The notes under the pieces were generated by a model. The model was not told the DNA's origin and ran no database searches. It saw only the letters and a list, made by a program, of their open reading frames with translations. Shown piece by piece: positions 33,370 through 43,120 of a DNA stretch of 64,000 bases. The stretch covers positions 558,001-622,000 of the forward strand of contig NZ_CP063356.1 in the NCBI RefSeq assembly GCF_001866075.3, in the 5' to 3' direction. Numbering within the stretch: position 1 is the first letter of the stretch; each line of letters opens with the position of its first letter. The DNA comes from Anaerobacillus isosaccharinicus. GTDB taxonomy: Bacteria > Bacillota > Bacilli > Bacillales > Anaerobacillaceae. Made by a program: the position numbers and the translations under genes.

Positions 33370-35036
33370 CCTGAATTATTCATAGAAAATCTTTAATCGG
33401 TTATTAATGGCTATCTGATAAGCTTTTTTATTAAATTCACTTGCATCAAATAAATGAAAAAAGAACCCATTTCTGTTAAGTTAAAAGTACGACCAAATAA
33501 CCGACAGAAAGGGTTCTTATAATGGCTACTTTACCTCAATTAACACTTGATTTCAATCGAAAAATTAAACTTTCTAACGACGGAGGAGAACTCTCATCCG
33601 ATACTGGAGAATTCCTTTTTAGAGAATTCGATGAAAAGATAAATTTTTCTTCTACATTAGCACGCTTTTTAAACCTAAAAGACAATAGACGCTACTATGT
33701 TCATTCGAATGAAAATTTACTTCGTCAAAAGATTTATCAAATCATTGCTGGTTATACCGATGATGATAATGCCGACCAATTAACGAGAGATCCTGTGTTT
33801 ACTCAAATCATTGGTACAAATGCATTGGCTTCTCAGCCGAGTTTGTCTCGCTTTTTTAGACGTTTCGACGATCAATCTATGGAAGAATTGAATCAAGCCA
33901 ACCAAGAGCTTATTGATAAAGTGCACCAACTCAGGGAGTCGAAGGCAGTCATTTTTGATTTGGATTCTACACATTCCGATACTTATGGAGATCAAGAAGC
34001 TGCGGCTTACAATACTCATTATGGAACAGTCGGTTTTCATCCATTAGTTGCCTTTGATGGTGTAACAGGTGATTTCCTCAAAGCAAAGCTACGACCTGGA
34101 AACGTGTATACGTCCAATGGTGTAGTGGATTTTATTCAACCACTCATTGAGCATTACAACGAAAAGTTTCCTGAGACAACACCTTTTCTTCGGGGTGATA
34201 GTGGTTTCGCTGTCCCTGCTTTATATGATTTGTGCGAAAGAGAGAGCGTTTATTACGTTATTCGTCTGAAATCAAATGCAATTCTGCAACGAATCGCAGA
34301 TGAACTCCATCCTCCGTCTATCATTTCCGATGTTTCCAAGACGGAAATTTATTATGAAGAAACCATCTATCAAGCAAACTCTTGGTCGAAACCTAGAAAA
34401 GTAATTATCAAATCGGTACGCCCAGCGGGCGAATTACTGTTTTCCCATTCCTTCTTTGTGACAAATTTAGTAGATGCCTTTTCTCCTGAAGCAATCGTTC
34501 TTACTTATCAAAAAAGAGGAACGATGGAAAACTACATCAAGGAAGCCAAGAATGGGTTCGGTTTTGATAAAATGAATAGCCATTCTTTCCAAGTAAACGA
34601 AGTAAAAATGATGTTGAGTCTATTAGCTTATAACTTAACAAACTGGTTGCGTACCCTCTGTTTTCCTGAAGGACAAAAGACCATGCAAATCGAGACCATA
34701 CGCACCCGAATTATTAAAGTTGCCAGTAAACTAGTGAAGTCAGGACGTTCTCTGTACTTTAAGCTCGCTTCGAGTTTCGTTTACCAAGAATTCTTTTGGA
34801 ATGTACTTCAACGAGTTCAGAGACTGAAAATAGTGTAAACCTAAATAATTAACTAATTTCTGGAAATTCCATTCTAAACCAAGGGAGTAGTCTGTCTAAA
34901 AATGGGTGATTTTCAAGAAATACTTTTAAAATCAAAAATGAAGTAGTTCAAATTGATATTATTCGATTTTAATGTGAGAGACTTTCATGATTTTTGCTTC
35001 TGTTATGACTTAACTTTGAAGTATGAATAATTCAGG
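33370..35036 (+). mobile_element. IS1380-family insertion sequence, copy A
   Basis: 1667 bases with terminal inverted repeats CCTGAATTATTCATA and TATGAATAATTCAGG. A 5-bp duplication TTTTT flanks it (33365-33369 and 35037-35041). It is identical over its length, as far as I compared, to copy B at 40587-42253, so at least one transposed recently. Confidence 0.93.
33522..34838 (+). CDS. IS1380-family transposase (copy A)
   Basis: A 438-residue DDE transposase. Catalytic motifs are D in FDLDSTHSDTYG (near 148-159), D in LRGDSGFA (near 226) and E in KRGTMENYIKEAKNGFGF (near 330-347). GAAAGGG lies shortly before the ATG. Complete and probably active. Confidence 0.93.
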   Translation: MATLPQLTLDFNRKIKLSNDGGELSSDTGEFLFREFDEKINFSSTLARFLNLKDNRRYYVHSNENLLRQKIYQIIAGYTDDDNADQLTRDPVFTQIIGTNALASQPSLSRFFRRFDDQSMEELNQANQELIDKVHQLRESKAVIFDLDSTHSDTYGDQEAAAYNTHYGTVGFHPLVAFDGVTGDFLKAKLRPGNVYTSNGVVDFIQPLIEHYNEKFPETTPFLRGDSGFAVPALYDLCERESVYYVIRLKSNAILQRIADELHPPSIISDVSKTEIYYEETIYQANSWSKPRKVIIKSVRPAGELLFSHSFFVTNLVDAFSPEAIVLTYQKRGTMENYIKEAKNGFGFDKMNSHSFQVNEVKMMLSLLAYNLTNWLRTLCFPEGQKTMQIETIRTRIIKVASKLVKSGRSLYFKLASSFVYQEFFWNVLQRVQRLKIV

Positions 35037-36369
35037 TTTTTGTTTGTTAATTTTTTTTAGCTCTTGTTCAAGAAGTTCAACTTTTCTAGTTAGATCAATT
35101 CTATACATTGTAAAGCATTCAATAAAATTTTTGTTGTCTTCATTAAGTTCTAGCTTGGATAATCTGTGAATTTTATAGTCTATTTCTCGCATTTTTTTAC
35201 TATATTGCTCAATACCATCTTCAATGATTTTATATTGTTTGTTTAATTTTTCATTATCATTTTTTAAACTTATATTTATTTTATTAACTAAGCTATTACC
35301 AGCAAACATGTTTATTTCAACTCGAATCCTATTTCTGATTATTTCATCAATTGGCTGAGCTTTTATTCTAACTTTTTTACATTTCTCTGTTTTACATAAA
35401 TATAACCTATGACCTGATGCACCACCGTTAGTTTCTTGATTTTCTGGAACTAATAAGCTATTGCAGTGTCCACAGGTTATAACATTTTTCACAAGGTAAT
35501 TTGTATCGAGGTGCTTAGGATCAACTAACTTTTTCCCTCTTTTTTGTAATAGGTTGTTGCAAAAATCCCATTCTTCTTTCGTTACTATAGGTTCAATATT
35601 TTTTAGTTTTGTAAAAATTGTCTTTTTTCCTTTACTTAATTTATGGTTGGAACGCTTTCCCCATAAATGGTAACCTGCGTATTTAGGATTTTTGATAATA
35701 CTTTCTACTTTTTGTCTTGTCCATTTTTTTACTTCACCTTTTTTATTTATGAATTTCGGGAGAGTATCAGCAATCTTTGGACAGCCTAATCCTTGTTTAT
35801 ACATATCAAAGATTTTTCTAACATTGATTATTTCGTCAGCCACTTGATTAAATAACTTAGTTTTTTTATTGTACACATAGCCATAAGGGGCTTTACCACC
35901 TTGATGTTCGCCTTTTTGAGCACCAGCTTCGCCTTTGGAGCGAACTCTCTCACGGAGTTGTTCAATTTCAAACATGCCTAAAGCACTTTTAATAAAACCA
36001 AAAACATCTCCCGGCTCTTCATCTAGGGTTGGAGTTGGAGATAAAATAACTATTGGTTTTCCAGCTGCTGCAAAAAGCTTACGAATTTTTTCTTGTTCAA
36101 TAGGGTCTCTTGAAATTCGATCAATCCGAAATACAATGACAAAATCAAACAAGTCATCCGAAAGATCATCTATTAATTCGTTAAGCTTCTGTCTTTCATT
36201 TAGTTCTTTTTTAGTAGCTGATACACTTTCATCAGTGTATTTTTTAACAATAATTAATTGATAGTCTTTAGCAAATTGTTTTGCTTTATCTAATTGCAAA
36301 TCCATATCTTGTTTATCTGTTGAGTATCTTCCATAAAAGGCACATCGCCTATTAGGCTGAAGTAATTCA

Positions 36370-37797
36370 TTAATATCCAATAGTGTGAGCCTCCTTCAAC
36401 CCTGTAAAAGGATGCTTGTATACAAGATCGATATTTTTCTTATCAACTTTTATTACCTTTATTACATCATTCAAAATGTATTTTGAATTTAAACCACTAC
36501 TCTCAACAGTTAAATGGTTATTTCTAATATAATTTCGAATATGATCTAATCTTTGTGGAAGTTTATTTAGTTTGTAAGTCTCTTCAGATATCAGATTAAG
36601 GTCTTCTTTTAAAATTTTTATCTTTTTATATAAGCTTTGTAAAACGCTTGAATTTTCAAAATTGGTTTCAATTAAATCATCAATCACGGTAAACGCCTTT
36701 TGTTGATATTCAAATAGCTTACTTTCAATGCTAGTACGCTGCTTTTCTAAATTTGCAATACTAGAAACGCGGTATCTTTCAATTAGACTTACATATTCAG
36801 ACTCTAATAATGTTTGTATAAAAACTAGTACATCTTTCATTATTTTATTCTCTATTTCGTTTTTGGAGATTTCTCCCTTGCATTTATTGCAGCGATAAAA
36901 AGGGCGATATTGACTGCCTAAATAAAGACTTTCTTCACAAGGAGTACAAACAATTAGTCCTTCTAGTATGTAGTCTAAATTTAACTTTTCCTTTTTTTTC
37001 TTATGTATCTTAGTTTTTTCCAACATTTCATATACCTTTTGCCATTTTTCGTTACTTATAATCTTAAGAGCTTTGTATTCTTGGTCATAATCGGTACCGT
37101 TAAAAGTTCTAATTCTAATCCCTTTATATGTTGGATTTTGCAATAAATTTCGAATATATCCTGTTGTCCATGTACGGTTTTGATCCTTGTTTTTAGCATA
37201 ATTTGAAACATCTATTAAAGTTTCGCCATCATAAAGCTTGTTGTACAAATCTTTAATTAGTCTTAGTTGAATTTCATTACGTTTATATCTAAAACTACTT
37301 TCTTTATCAAGTTCATATCCATAAGGTAAATTTCCTGGGTCTTTTCCTCCTCGGAAGTTTGCAATATTTTTAGCCCGTATTCGCTCATTTATTTGCTGAC
37401 CTTCTAGTTGAATCATGACACCCATGAATACTTCGAGCATTTCTCCATTTGAGGTATATGTCATTGGGAGCTCATCCTCAGCTGTAAAAACAACATTAAT
37501 ACCATGTTCTCGTAATATTCGATATAGCTTGATATGTTCAACAACATTACGGGAAAGTCGATCACGTTTAAAAACAAGTAAATTCTTTATTTTTCCTTGT
37601 TTAACTAATGAAATTACATCTTGAAGCGCTTCTCTATCATTAAAGTTTGTTTTCCTTGCAGAAATTGCGTCATCTGTAAATTCATTTTCAATAATAAGAT
37701 GATGTCTTACGGCTGCCTCAAATGCTTTATACCGTTGCATATCTAAAGAATTTTCTTGGAGCGTAGTTGATCTACGATAGTAGGCCACTGTTTGCAC
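36370..37797 (-). CDS. Large serine recombinase
   Basis: A 475-residue recombinase. The resolvase domain has the catalytic serine in YYRRSTTLQEN (near 6-16) and KRDRLSRN; the recombinase domain starts GNLPYGYEL; a zinc ribbon is seen as CTPCEESLYL and CNKCKG; a coiled coil follows. It overlaps the next recombinase gene, forming a two-recombinase operon reminiscent of ccrA-ccrB of SCC elements in arrangement and lengths (about 450 and 540 residues there). It starts with ATG after GGAGGTGT. Either this pair or the gene at 38657 inserted the element. Confidence 0.88.
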   Translation of the reverse strand: MQTVAYYRRSTTLQENSLDMQRYKAFEAAVRHHLIIENEFTDDAISARKTNFNDREALQDVISLVKQGKIKNLLVFKRDRLSRNVVEHIKLYRILREHGINVVFTAEDELPMTYTSNGEMLEVFMGVMIQLEGQQINERIRAKNIANFRGGKDPGNLPYGYELDKESSFRYKRNEIQLRLIKDLYNKLYDGETLIDVSNYAKNKDQNRTWTTGYIRNLLQNPTYKGIRIRTFNGTDYDQEYKALKIISNEKWQKVYEMLEKTKIHKKKKEKLNLDYILEGLIVCTPCEESLYLGSQYRPFYRCNKCKGEISKNEIENKIMKDVLVFIQTLLESEYVSLIERYRVSSIANLEKQRTSIESKLFEYQQKAFTVIDDLIETNFENSSVLQSLYKKIKILKEDLNLISEETYKLNKLPQRLDHIRNYIRNNHLTVESSGLNSKYILNDVIKVIKVDKKNIDLVYKHPFTGLKEAHTIGY

Positions 37798-37847
37798 TTA
37801 GTACACCTCCCTACTTTTTATAAATTTTTATGCAAGTAAAAATGGGA

Positions 37848-38003
37848 CTAGTCCTTTTTATTTGAAGTTTCCTGTTGAAAATGATCTAGAAGTTCTTTCT
37901 TTGCAATATTGATCCAAATCTCAAACCATTTTTCATGGGATGTTGGTTCGTGTTCATATTCTCGTGATCGAATTACAAATTGTTCTTTGTTTTCTTTACT
38001 CAT
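37848..38003 (-). CDS. Small hypothetical protein next to recombinase operon
   Basis: The ATG at 38003 follows AAGGTGATGAG, giving 51 residues (MSKENKEQFVIRSREYEHEP...). The open frame runs further to 38066 but that part covers the ribosome site of the divergent XRE gene. The centre is tryptophan-containing (HEKWFEIWINIAKKEL). It is transcribed with the two recombinase genes. No known function; a small directionality or accessory factor is conceivable from position only. Confidence 0.55.
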   Translation of the reverse strand: MSKENKEQFVIRSREYEHEPTSHEKWFEIWINIAKKELLDHFQQETSNKKD

Positions 38004-38037
38004 ACTCATCACCTTAAATTTTTTTGGAGGTAAACAC

Positions 38038-38412
38038 ATGAAAAATTTCGGACAAAAAATTCGCACAATTCGTGAACAAAAAAATATTGGCTTAAATCAA
38101 ATGGCAGCTCGACTTGACGTTTCTTCTGGGTATCTTAGTAACCTAGAAAGAGGGAAAACAGAAACAATCCCTTTATCTTTGTTAGAAAAACTAGAAACTG
38201 AACTTAATTTTTCTAAATCAGAGTTTTTCGCTACTAACAAACAACAAGATGCATTAGATTTTAATGAACTACATTACCGTATTGATCGATGTTGTGAGCA
38301 TTTAAAAATGCTCGAAAACAAAAGGCCAGAGCTAGCTGATTATCTTGTTACTGTAGTTGAACAAGGGCTAGAACTTGCAAATATAGAAGATGAAAAAATT
38401 AAATTTCATTAA
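38038..38412 (+). CDS. XRE-family transcriptional regulator
   Basis: A 124-residue protein. The N-terminal helix-turn-helix (FGQKIRTIREQKNIGLNQMA, then ARLDVSSGYLSNLERGK) occupies residues 4-43, and a helical C-terminal region ends IEDEKIKFH. TTTGGAGGTAAACAC precedes the ATG at 38038. It is divergent from the recombinase operon with about 35 bases between the two starts, so it most likely represses that operon and itself. Confidence 0.85.
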   Translation: MKNFGQKIRTIREQKNIGLNQMAARLDVSSGYLSNLERGKTETIPLSLLEKLETELNFSKSEFFATNKQQDALDFNELHYRIDRCCEHLKMLENKRPELADYLVTVVEQGLELANIEDEKIKFH

Positions 38413-38440
38413 ACCTTGTTGAAAGTTTTAGCAAGGTTTT
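38411..38440 (+). terminator. Terminator of the XRE gene
   Basis: AAACCTTG (38411-38418) pairs with CAAGGTTT (38432-38439) and a T-run continues to 38443. It begins at the stop codon of the regulator gene. A second hairpin with arms GAGTCT and AGACTC follows at about 38533-38568. Confidence 0.8.
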
Positions 38441-38656
38441 TTTATTTGTTGAAATTATATTGTGGAATGTATCGGGTTTTTATTCATTACATGGGTACTT
38501 ATTTTTATTGATGAATATTAACTACAAAAAAAGAGAGTCTAATCCTTAAACGAGGAAAAGACTCTTCTTTTATTTGGATTAAGTGATAAGAAAGATTATC
38601 TATTCTTTTGCATAGTTATTAAATACAGATGTCATATACCGAAAGTAGGTGATCCC

Positions 38657-40207
38657 ATGTACCGTAAATACGACCTTGATGTTTTTATCTATTTAAGAAA
38701 AAGCCGAAAAGATCTTGAGGAAGAGAAAAAGGCTCATGAAGAAGGTAGAGGTTATGATACACTTGAGCGTCACAGAAGGCAGCTTCTTGATTTAGCAAAG
38801 CGTGAACGTCATAACATTATTGATATTTTTGAAGAAGTTGTTTCAGGTGAATATATTTCAGAACGACCAATCATGCAAAAAATGCTTCATGAAGTAGAAA
38901 CTGGTATTGCCGATGCTGTTCTTGTCATGGATATGGACCGTCTTGGTCGTGGTGACATGGTAGATCAAGGTACGATTTATCGCATTTTTCGGTACTCAGA
39001 AACGTTAATCATTACCCCTACTGAAATTATCGATCCAAATGATGAAAACCAAGAACTCACTTTTAGTATAAAATCACTTATCGCCCGTGAAGAATTAAAG
39101 GCGATTGTTAAACGTATGCAACGTGGTCGTCGAGCATCAGCAGGGGAAGGCAAATCAATTACAAAGGTTCCCCCTTACGGTTACTTGCGTGATGGTAATT
39201 TAAAGCTATATCCAGATCCAGAAAAAAGCTGGGTAGTGAAAAAAATTTTTGAGATGATTTCTACGAGTTACGGTAGACAATCAGTAGCGCAAGAATTAGA
39301 TCGGCTTTCGATTAAACCACCAGAAGGGGAGTTTTGGAATCCTTCAACGATTTCAGCGATTGTAAAAAATGAGGTTTACCTCGGACAAATCATTTGGGGA
39401 AAAATGAAATACATTAAACGGAATGGAAAGTATTTTAAGAAAAAGATGCCAGTAGAGCGTTGGCAGCGACATGAGGGAGCGCATGAACCACTAGTATCTG
39501 AGGAATTATTTGAAAAAGCCAACTTAGCCCATAGTAAACGCTGGCGACCACCAATTGTACAAACTAAAAAACTGGCTAATCCTTTAGCTGGGATTTTAGT
39601 TTGTAAGTTATGTGGTCATACAATGGTTTATCAACCGAGAAAAGATCGGCCGAATCCGCAAGTGAGATGCGTTCAACCATCATGTAAAAATATTCAAAAA
39701 GGAGCAGCATTAAGTCTAGTAGAAGAACGGATTTTACTAGGCTTAAAAGAAATCGCAGAAGCATTTGAATTTGATGAATCTATGTTTAAAGCTGAAGCAC
39801 AGCCAACTACTGATTTTTCAGTTAAGGAAAAAGCTTTTGAGAATAAGCAGAACGAAATTAGCGAACTACAAAAACAAAAAAGCTCCCTTCATGACTTTCT
39901 AGAAAAAGGGGTTTATGATCTGGACACCTTTTTAGAAAGGCAAAAAACAATTGTCGGCAGAATCAAAAAAGCTGAACTTGAAGCTGCTCAACTTAAAGAA
40001 GAAATAACAAAAGAAAAGCAAAAAGAAGCAAACATTACAGAGTTCGCCCCTAAAGTAAAAAATGTCATAGAAGCTTATTATGCAACCGATGACATTGAAA
40101 ACAAAAATCGCCTTCTCAAGACAATTCTTGAAAAAGCGACTTATTTACGGAAAAAAGAGTGGATGAAGAAGGATGAGTTTGTGGTGCAGTTGTATCCAAA
40201 AATATAG
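38657..40207 (+). CDS. Large serine recombinase (SpoIVCA/CisA-like), intact
   Basis: A 516-residue recombinase with all parts present. The resolvase domain has the catalytic serine in FIYLRKSRKDLE (near 10-21) and MDMDRLGRGDM; the recombinase domain begins VPPYGYLRDG; a zinc ribbon is seen as CKLCGHTMVY and CVQPSCKN; a coiled coil is near 390-450. AGGTGAT precedes the ATG. It is the only undamaged single-gene recombinase of the element and the nearest to the right end, so it is a good candidate for excision and insertion at yhbH. Sequences GCATAGT (38610) and CATATAC (38633) resemble a sigma-E promoter but sit close to the start. Confidence 0.9.
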   Translation: MYRKYDLDVFIYLRKSRKDLEEEKKAHEEGRGYDTLERHRRQLLDLAKRERHNIIDIFEEVVSGEYISERPIMQKMLHEVETGIADAVLVMDMDRLGRGDMVDQGTIYRIFRYSETLIITPTEIIDPNDENQELTFSIKSLIAREELKAIVKRMQRGRRASAGEGKSITKVPPYGYLRDGNLKLYPDPEKSWVVKKIFEMISTSYGRQSVAQELDRLSIKPPEGEFWNPSTISAIVKNEVYLGQIIWGKMKYIKRNGKYFKKKMPVERWQRHEGAHEPLVSEELFEKANLAHSKRWRPPIVQTKKLANPLAGILVCKLCGHTMVYQPRKDRPNPQVRCVQPSCKNIQKGAALSLVEERILLGLKEIAEAFEFDESMFKAEAQPTTDFSVKEKAFENKQNEISELQKQKSSLHDFLEKGVYDLDTFLERQKTIVGRIKKAELEAAQLKEEITKEKQKEANITEFAPKVKNVIEAYYATDDIENKNRLLKTILEKATYLRKKEWMKKDEFVVQLYPKI

Positions 40208-40302
40208 GATATGTATTGACAACAAACTCTTTCTTCATTTAACCCAGTAGGTAGTGAAGAAGCTGTATAATGTCCATGACCTGAAGTTAATTTCAATTAA
40301 TG

Positions 40303-40557
40303 CTATAGAAAGATATTTATGTTTACTAATTGCTGCTTTAAACTCCAGTTTTTTGGTCTTTCATCTTCATTAAACCATTTACAATCATTTTCAATCCACA
40401 ATTGACGATATTCAGCAAAAGTTTTTCCCTCACTATGATCATCGTAACCAAACTCAAAACCACAACAGCTACATATTTCATAAGAGGGATTCCCTTCTTT
40501 ATCATATGGAATTTCTTCTAATTTATCATATCCACAAATAGGACAAATATAACTCAT
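40303..40557 (-). CDS. CPCC-type zinc protein, candidate immunity protein
   Basis: An 84-residue protein with two cysteine pairs, YICPICGYD (residues 3-11) and ICSCCGFEFGYDD (28-40), then AEYRQLWIENDCKWF. It belongs with the small CPCC-like zinc proteins. GAGGGG precedes the ATG. Before the IS1380 insertion it began 12 bases after the stop of the toxin gene, on the same strand, the usual place for an immunity gene. That role is inferred from position only. Confidence 0.7.
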   Translation of the reverse strand: MSYICPICGYDKLEEIPYDKEGNPSYEICSCCGFEFGYDDHSEGKTFAEYRQLWIENDCKWFNEDERPKNWSLKQQLVNINIFL

Positions 40558-40586
40558 AACAAAACCCCTCTATTGTCTATTATAAT

Positions 40587-42253
40587 CCTGAATTATTCAT
40601 AGAAAATCTTTAATCGGTTATTAATGGCTATCTGATAAGCTTTTTTATTAAATTCACTTGCATCAAATAAATGAAAAAAGAACCCATTTCTGTTAAGTTA
40701 AAAGTACGACCAAATAACCGACAGAAAGGGTTCTTATAATGGCTACTTTACCTCAATTAACACTTGATTTCAATCGAAAAATTAAACTTTCTAACGACGG
40801 AGGAGAACTCTCATCCGATACTGGAGAATTCCTTTTTAGAGAATTCGATGAAAAGATAAATTTTTCTTCTACATTAGCACGCTTTTTAAACCTAAAAGAC
40901 AATAGACGCTACTATGTTCATTCGAATGAAAATTTACTTCGTCAAAAGATTTATCAAATCATTGCTGGTTATACCGATGATGATAATGCCGACCAATTAA
41001 CGAGAGATCCTGTGTTTACTCAAATCATTGGTACAAATGCATTGGCTTCTCAGCCGAGTTTGTCTCGCTTTTTTAGACGTTTCGACGATCAATCTATGGA
41101 AGAATTGAATCAAGCCAACCAAGAGCTTATTGATAAAGTGCACCAACTCAGGGAGTCGAAGGCAGTCATTTTTGATTTGGATTCTACACATTCCGATACT
41201 TATGGAGATCAAGAAGCTGCGGCTTACAATACTCATTATGGAACAGTCGGTTTTCATCCATTAGTTGCCTTTGATGGTGTAACAGGTGATTTCCTCAAAG
41301 CAAAGCTACGACCTGGAAACGTGTATACGTCCAATGGTGTAGTGGATTTTATTCAACCACTCATTGAGCATTACAACGAAAAGTTTCCTGAGACAACACC
41401 TTTTCTTCGGGGTGATAGTGGTTTCGCTGTCCCTGCTTTATATGATTTGTGCGAAAGAGAGAGCGTTTATTACGTTATTCGTCTGAAATCAAATGCAATT
41501 CTGCAACGAATCGCAGATGAACTCCATCCTCCGTCTATCATTTCCGATGTTTCCAAGACGGAAATTTATTATGAAGAAACCATCTATCAAGCAAACTCTT
41601 GGTCGAAACCTAGAAAAGTAATTATCAAATCGGTACGCCCAGCGGGCGAATTACTGTTTTCCCATTCCTTCTTTGTGACAAATTTAGTAGATGCCTTTTC
41701 TCCTGAAGCAATCGTTCTTACTTATCAAAAAAGAGGAACGATGGAAAACTACATCAAGGAAGCCAAGAATGGGTTCGGTTTTGATAAAATGAATAGCCAT
41801 TCTTTCCAAGTAAACGAAGTAAAAATGATGTTGAGTCTATTAGCTTATAACTTAACAAACTGGTTGCGTACCCTCTGTTTTCCTGAAGGACAAAAGACCA
41901 TGCAAATCGAGACCATACGCACCCGAATTATTAAAGTTGCCAGTAAACTAGTGAAGTCAGGACGTTCTCTGTACTTTAAGCTCGCTTCGAGTTTCGTTTA
42001 CCAAGAATTCTTTTGGAATGTACTTCAACGAGTTCAGAGACTGAAAATAGTGTAAACCTAAATAATTAACTAATTTCTGGAAATTCCATTCTAAACCAAG
42101 GGAGTAGTCTGTCTAAAAATGGGTGATTTTCAAGAAATACTTTTAAAATCAAAAATGAAGTAGTTCAAATTGATATTATTCGATTTTAATGTGAGAGACT
42201 TTCATGATTTTTGCTTCTGTTATGACTTAACTTTGAAGTATGAATAATTCAGG
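40587..42253 (+). mobile_element. IS1380-family insertion sequence, copy B
   Basis: 1667 bases, the same as copy A, with the same terminal repeats. A 5-bp duplication ATAAT flanks it (40582-40586 and 42254-42258). It lies in the last codons of the toxin gene. Copies A and B are in direct orientation, so recombination between them would delete the XRE gene and two of the three recombinase genes. Confidence 0.93.
40739..42055 (+). CDS. IS1380-family transposase (copy B)
   Basis: A 438-residue DDE transposase identical in sequence to the copy at 33522-34838, with the same D, D and E motifs (FDLDSTHSDTYG, LRGDSGFA, GTMENYIKEAK). Complete. Transcribed opposite to the toxin gene it interrupts, so its transcript would run antisense into that gene. 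Confidence 0.93.
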   Translation: MATLPQLTLDFNRKIKLSNDGGELSSDTGEFLFREFDEKINFSSTLARFLNLKDNRRYYVHSNENLLRQKIYQIIAGYTDDDNADQLTRDPVFTQIIGTNALASQPSLSRFFRRFDDQSMEELNQANQELIDKVHQLRESKAVIFDLDSTHSDTYGDQEAAAYNTHYGTVGFHPLVAFDGVTGDFLKAKLRPGNVYTSNGVVDFIQPLIEHYNEKFPETTPFLRGDSGFAVPALYDLCERESVYYVIRLKSNAILQRIADELHPPSIISDVSKTEIYYEETIYQANSWSKPRKVIIKSVRPAGELLFSHSFFVTNLVDAFSPEAIVLTYQKRGTMENYIKEAKNGFGFDKMNSHSFQVNEVKMMLSLLAYNLTNWLRTLCFPEGQKTMQIETIRTRIIKVASKLVKSGRSLYFKLASSFVYQEFFWNVLQRVQRLKIV

Positions 42254-43120
42254 ATAATATCTAAATCCATCCTTTGGTTTAAAAAATGTTTTAATATATC
42301 CATCCTTACCTAAAACTGCAAATTCATTGTTTGAAGTATTATAAAATACTCGATCTCCATTAGAACGTTTCTTTGACAAAACATTTTTACTATCTGATCC
42401 TATTAGATTTTGTGCTCGTGTTAAGTACTGGTTTTTAGTAATATTACCAAATTCTTTTTGAACAATTACATGTTTTTTATAATGCGAATCAAGTAGACTA
42501 AGTGTACGGAAACTTAGATTTCTTACCACAGCTTGAACAGCCCATCTAGAAACATATGTTAAAGCTGAACGTACCCCAACATTAACAATTGCAGCAACGA
42601 TAAATGGTACAGCCGAAGCCTGTAGTTGAGTTGTATCAACTTCATAAATATCACCGGTGTTTTTATCTATAAACGTCGCAATAAACACTTCACCCTCTGT
42701 TTCATGGACAACTACCTCAAATTCATGACCTGATACCATGCCATTTTCATCAATAAATTCACTTACTACAGTGATGTGTTCACTATTTAAATCCATTTCA
42801 ATTTCAACAATTACTTCAACATCTTCATTTTCTAAGTGCATTTCAAAAACAAGTTCTTCGCCAGTTAACTCAACTTCAACATTGACATCTTCTAATACTT
42901 CTTCTCCAAATTGCTCTACTAACTGACTTTCAAATTCTTCAAACACCTCTTCTTCTAATTCTTCTAGAAGTGCTTCAACTAATTGAAGATCATATTCTTC
43001 ATATCCTTCAAATTCCTCATCCCATTCCTCCTCATCCCACGCTGCTTTAACATGAGTAAAGTTTGGTAATAAGCTAAACACCATCGCAAAAACTAGAAAT
43101 GCTGAAATAAATTTTTTCAA
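42227..43120 (-). CDS. SAR2788-type secreted toxin with altered C-terminus
   Basis: A signal peptide (MKKFISAFLVFAMVFSLLPNF to VKAA) is followed by a very acidic region with many Glu/Val repeats and FIDKNTGDIYEVDTTQLQAS, the layout I know from SAR2788-family putative toxins. A hydrophobic stretch (VPFIVAAIVNVGVRSALTYV) precedes a C-terminal domain, SHYKKHVIVQKEFGNITKNQ to FFKPKDGFRYY, that resembles the BECR-fold ribonuclease domains of contact-dependent toxins. The IS replaces the last three residues (NRQ) with PELFILQS and separates the gene from its likely immunity gene. TTG start, directly after the protease stop codon. Confidence 0.75.
   Translation of the reverse strand: MKKFISAFLVFAMVFSLLPNFTHVKAAWDEEEWDEEFEGYEEYDLQLVEALLEELEEEVFEEFESQLVEQFGEEVLEDVNVEVELTGEELVFEMHLENEDVEVIVEIEMDLNSEHITVVSEFIDENGMVSGHEFEVVVHETEGEVFIATFIDKNTGDIYEVDTTQLQASAVPFIVAAIVNVGVRSALTYVSRWAVQAVVRNLSFRTLSLLDSHYKKHVIVQKEFGNITKNQYLTRAQNLIGSDSKNVLSKKRSNGDRVFYNTSNNEFAVLGKDGYIKTFFKPKDGFRYYPELFILQS

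Larger units (their letters stand above)
33095..36380 (-). pseudogene. Large serine recombinase, split by IS1380
   Basis: The 5' part (36380-35037) has the resolvase domain with catalytic serine in FYGRYSTDKQ (near 15-24) and FRIDRISRD, then the recombinase domain, a zinc ribbon (CGHCNSLLV, CKTEKCKK) and a coiled coil. The 3' part (33364-33095) encodes DLIDDVFSKEDYWLPLL to LNLFEDY. Removing the IS and one TTTTT duplication rejoins them in frame as a 537-residue protein. As it stands the gene ends in PELFILQS from IS sequence. Its start overlaps the stop of the upstream recombinase gene by 11 bases. The missing C-terminus follows the coiled coil, so activity may be impaired. Confidence 0.9.
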
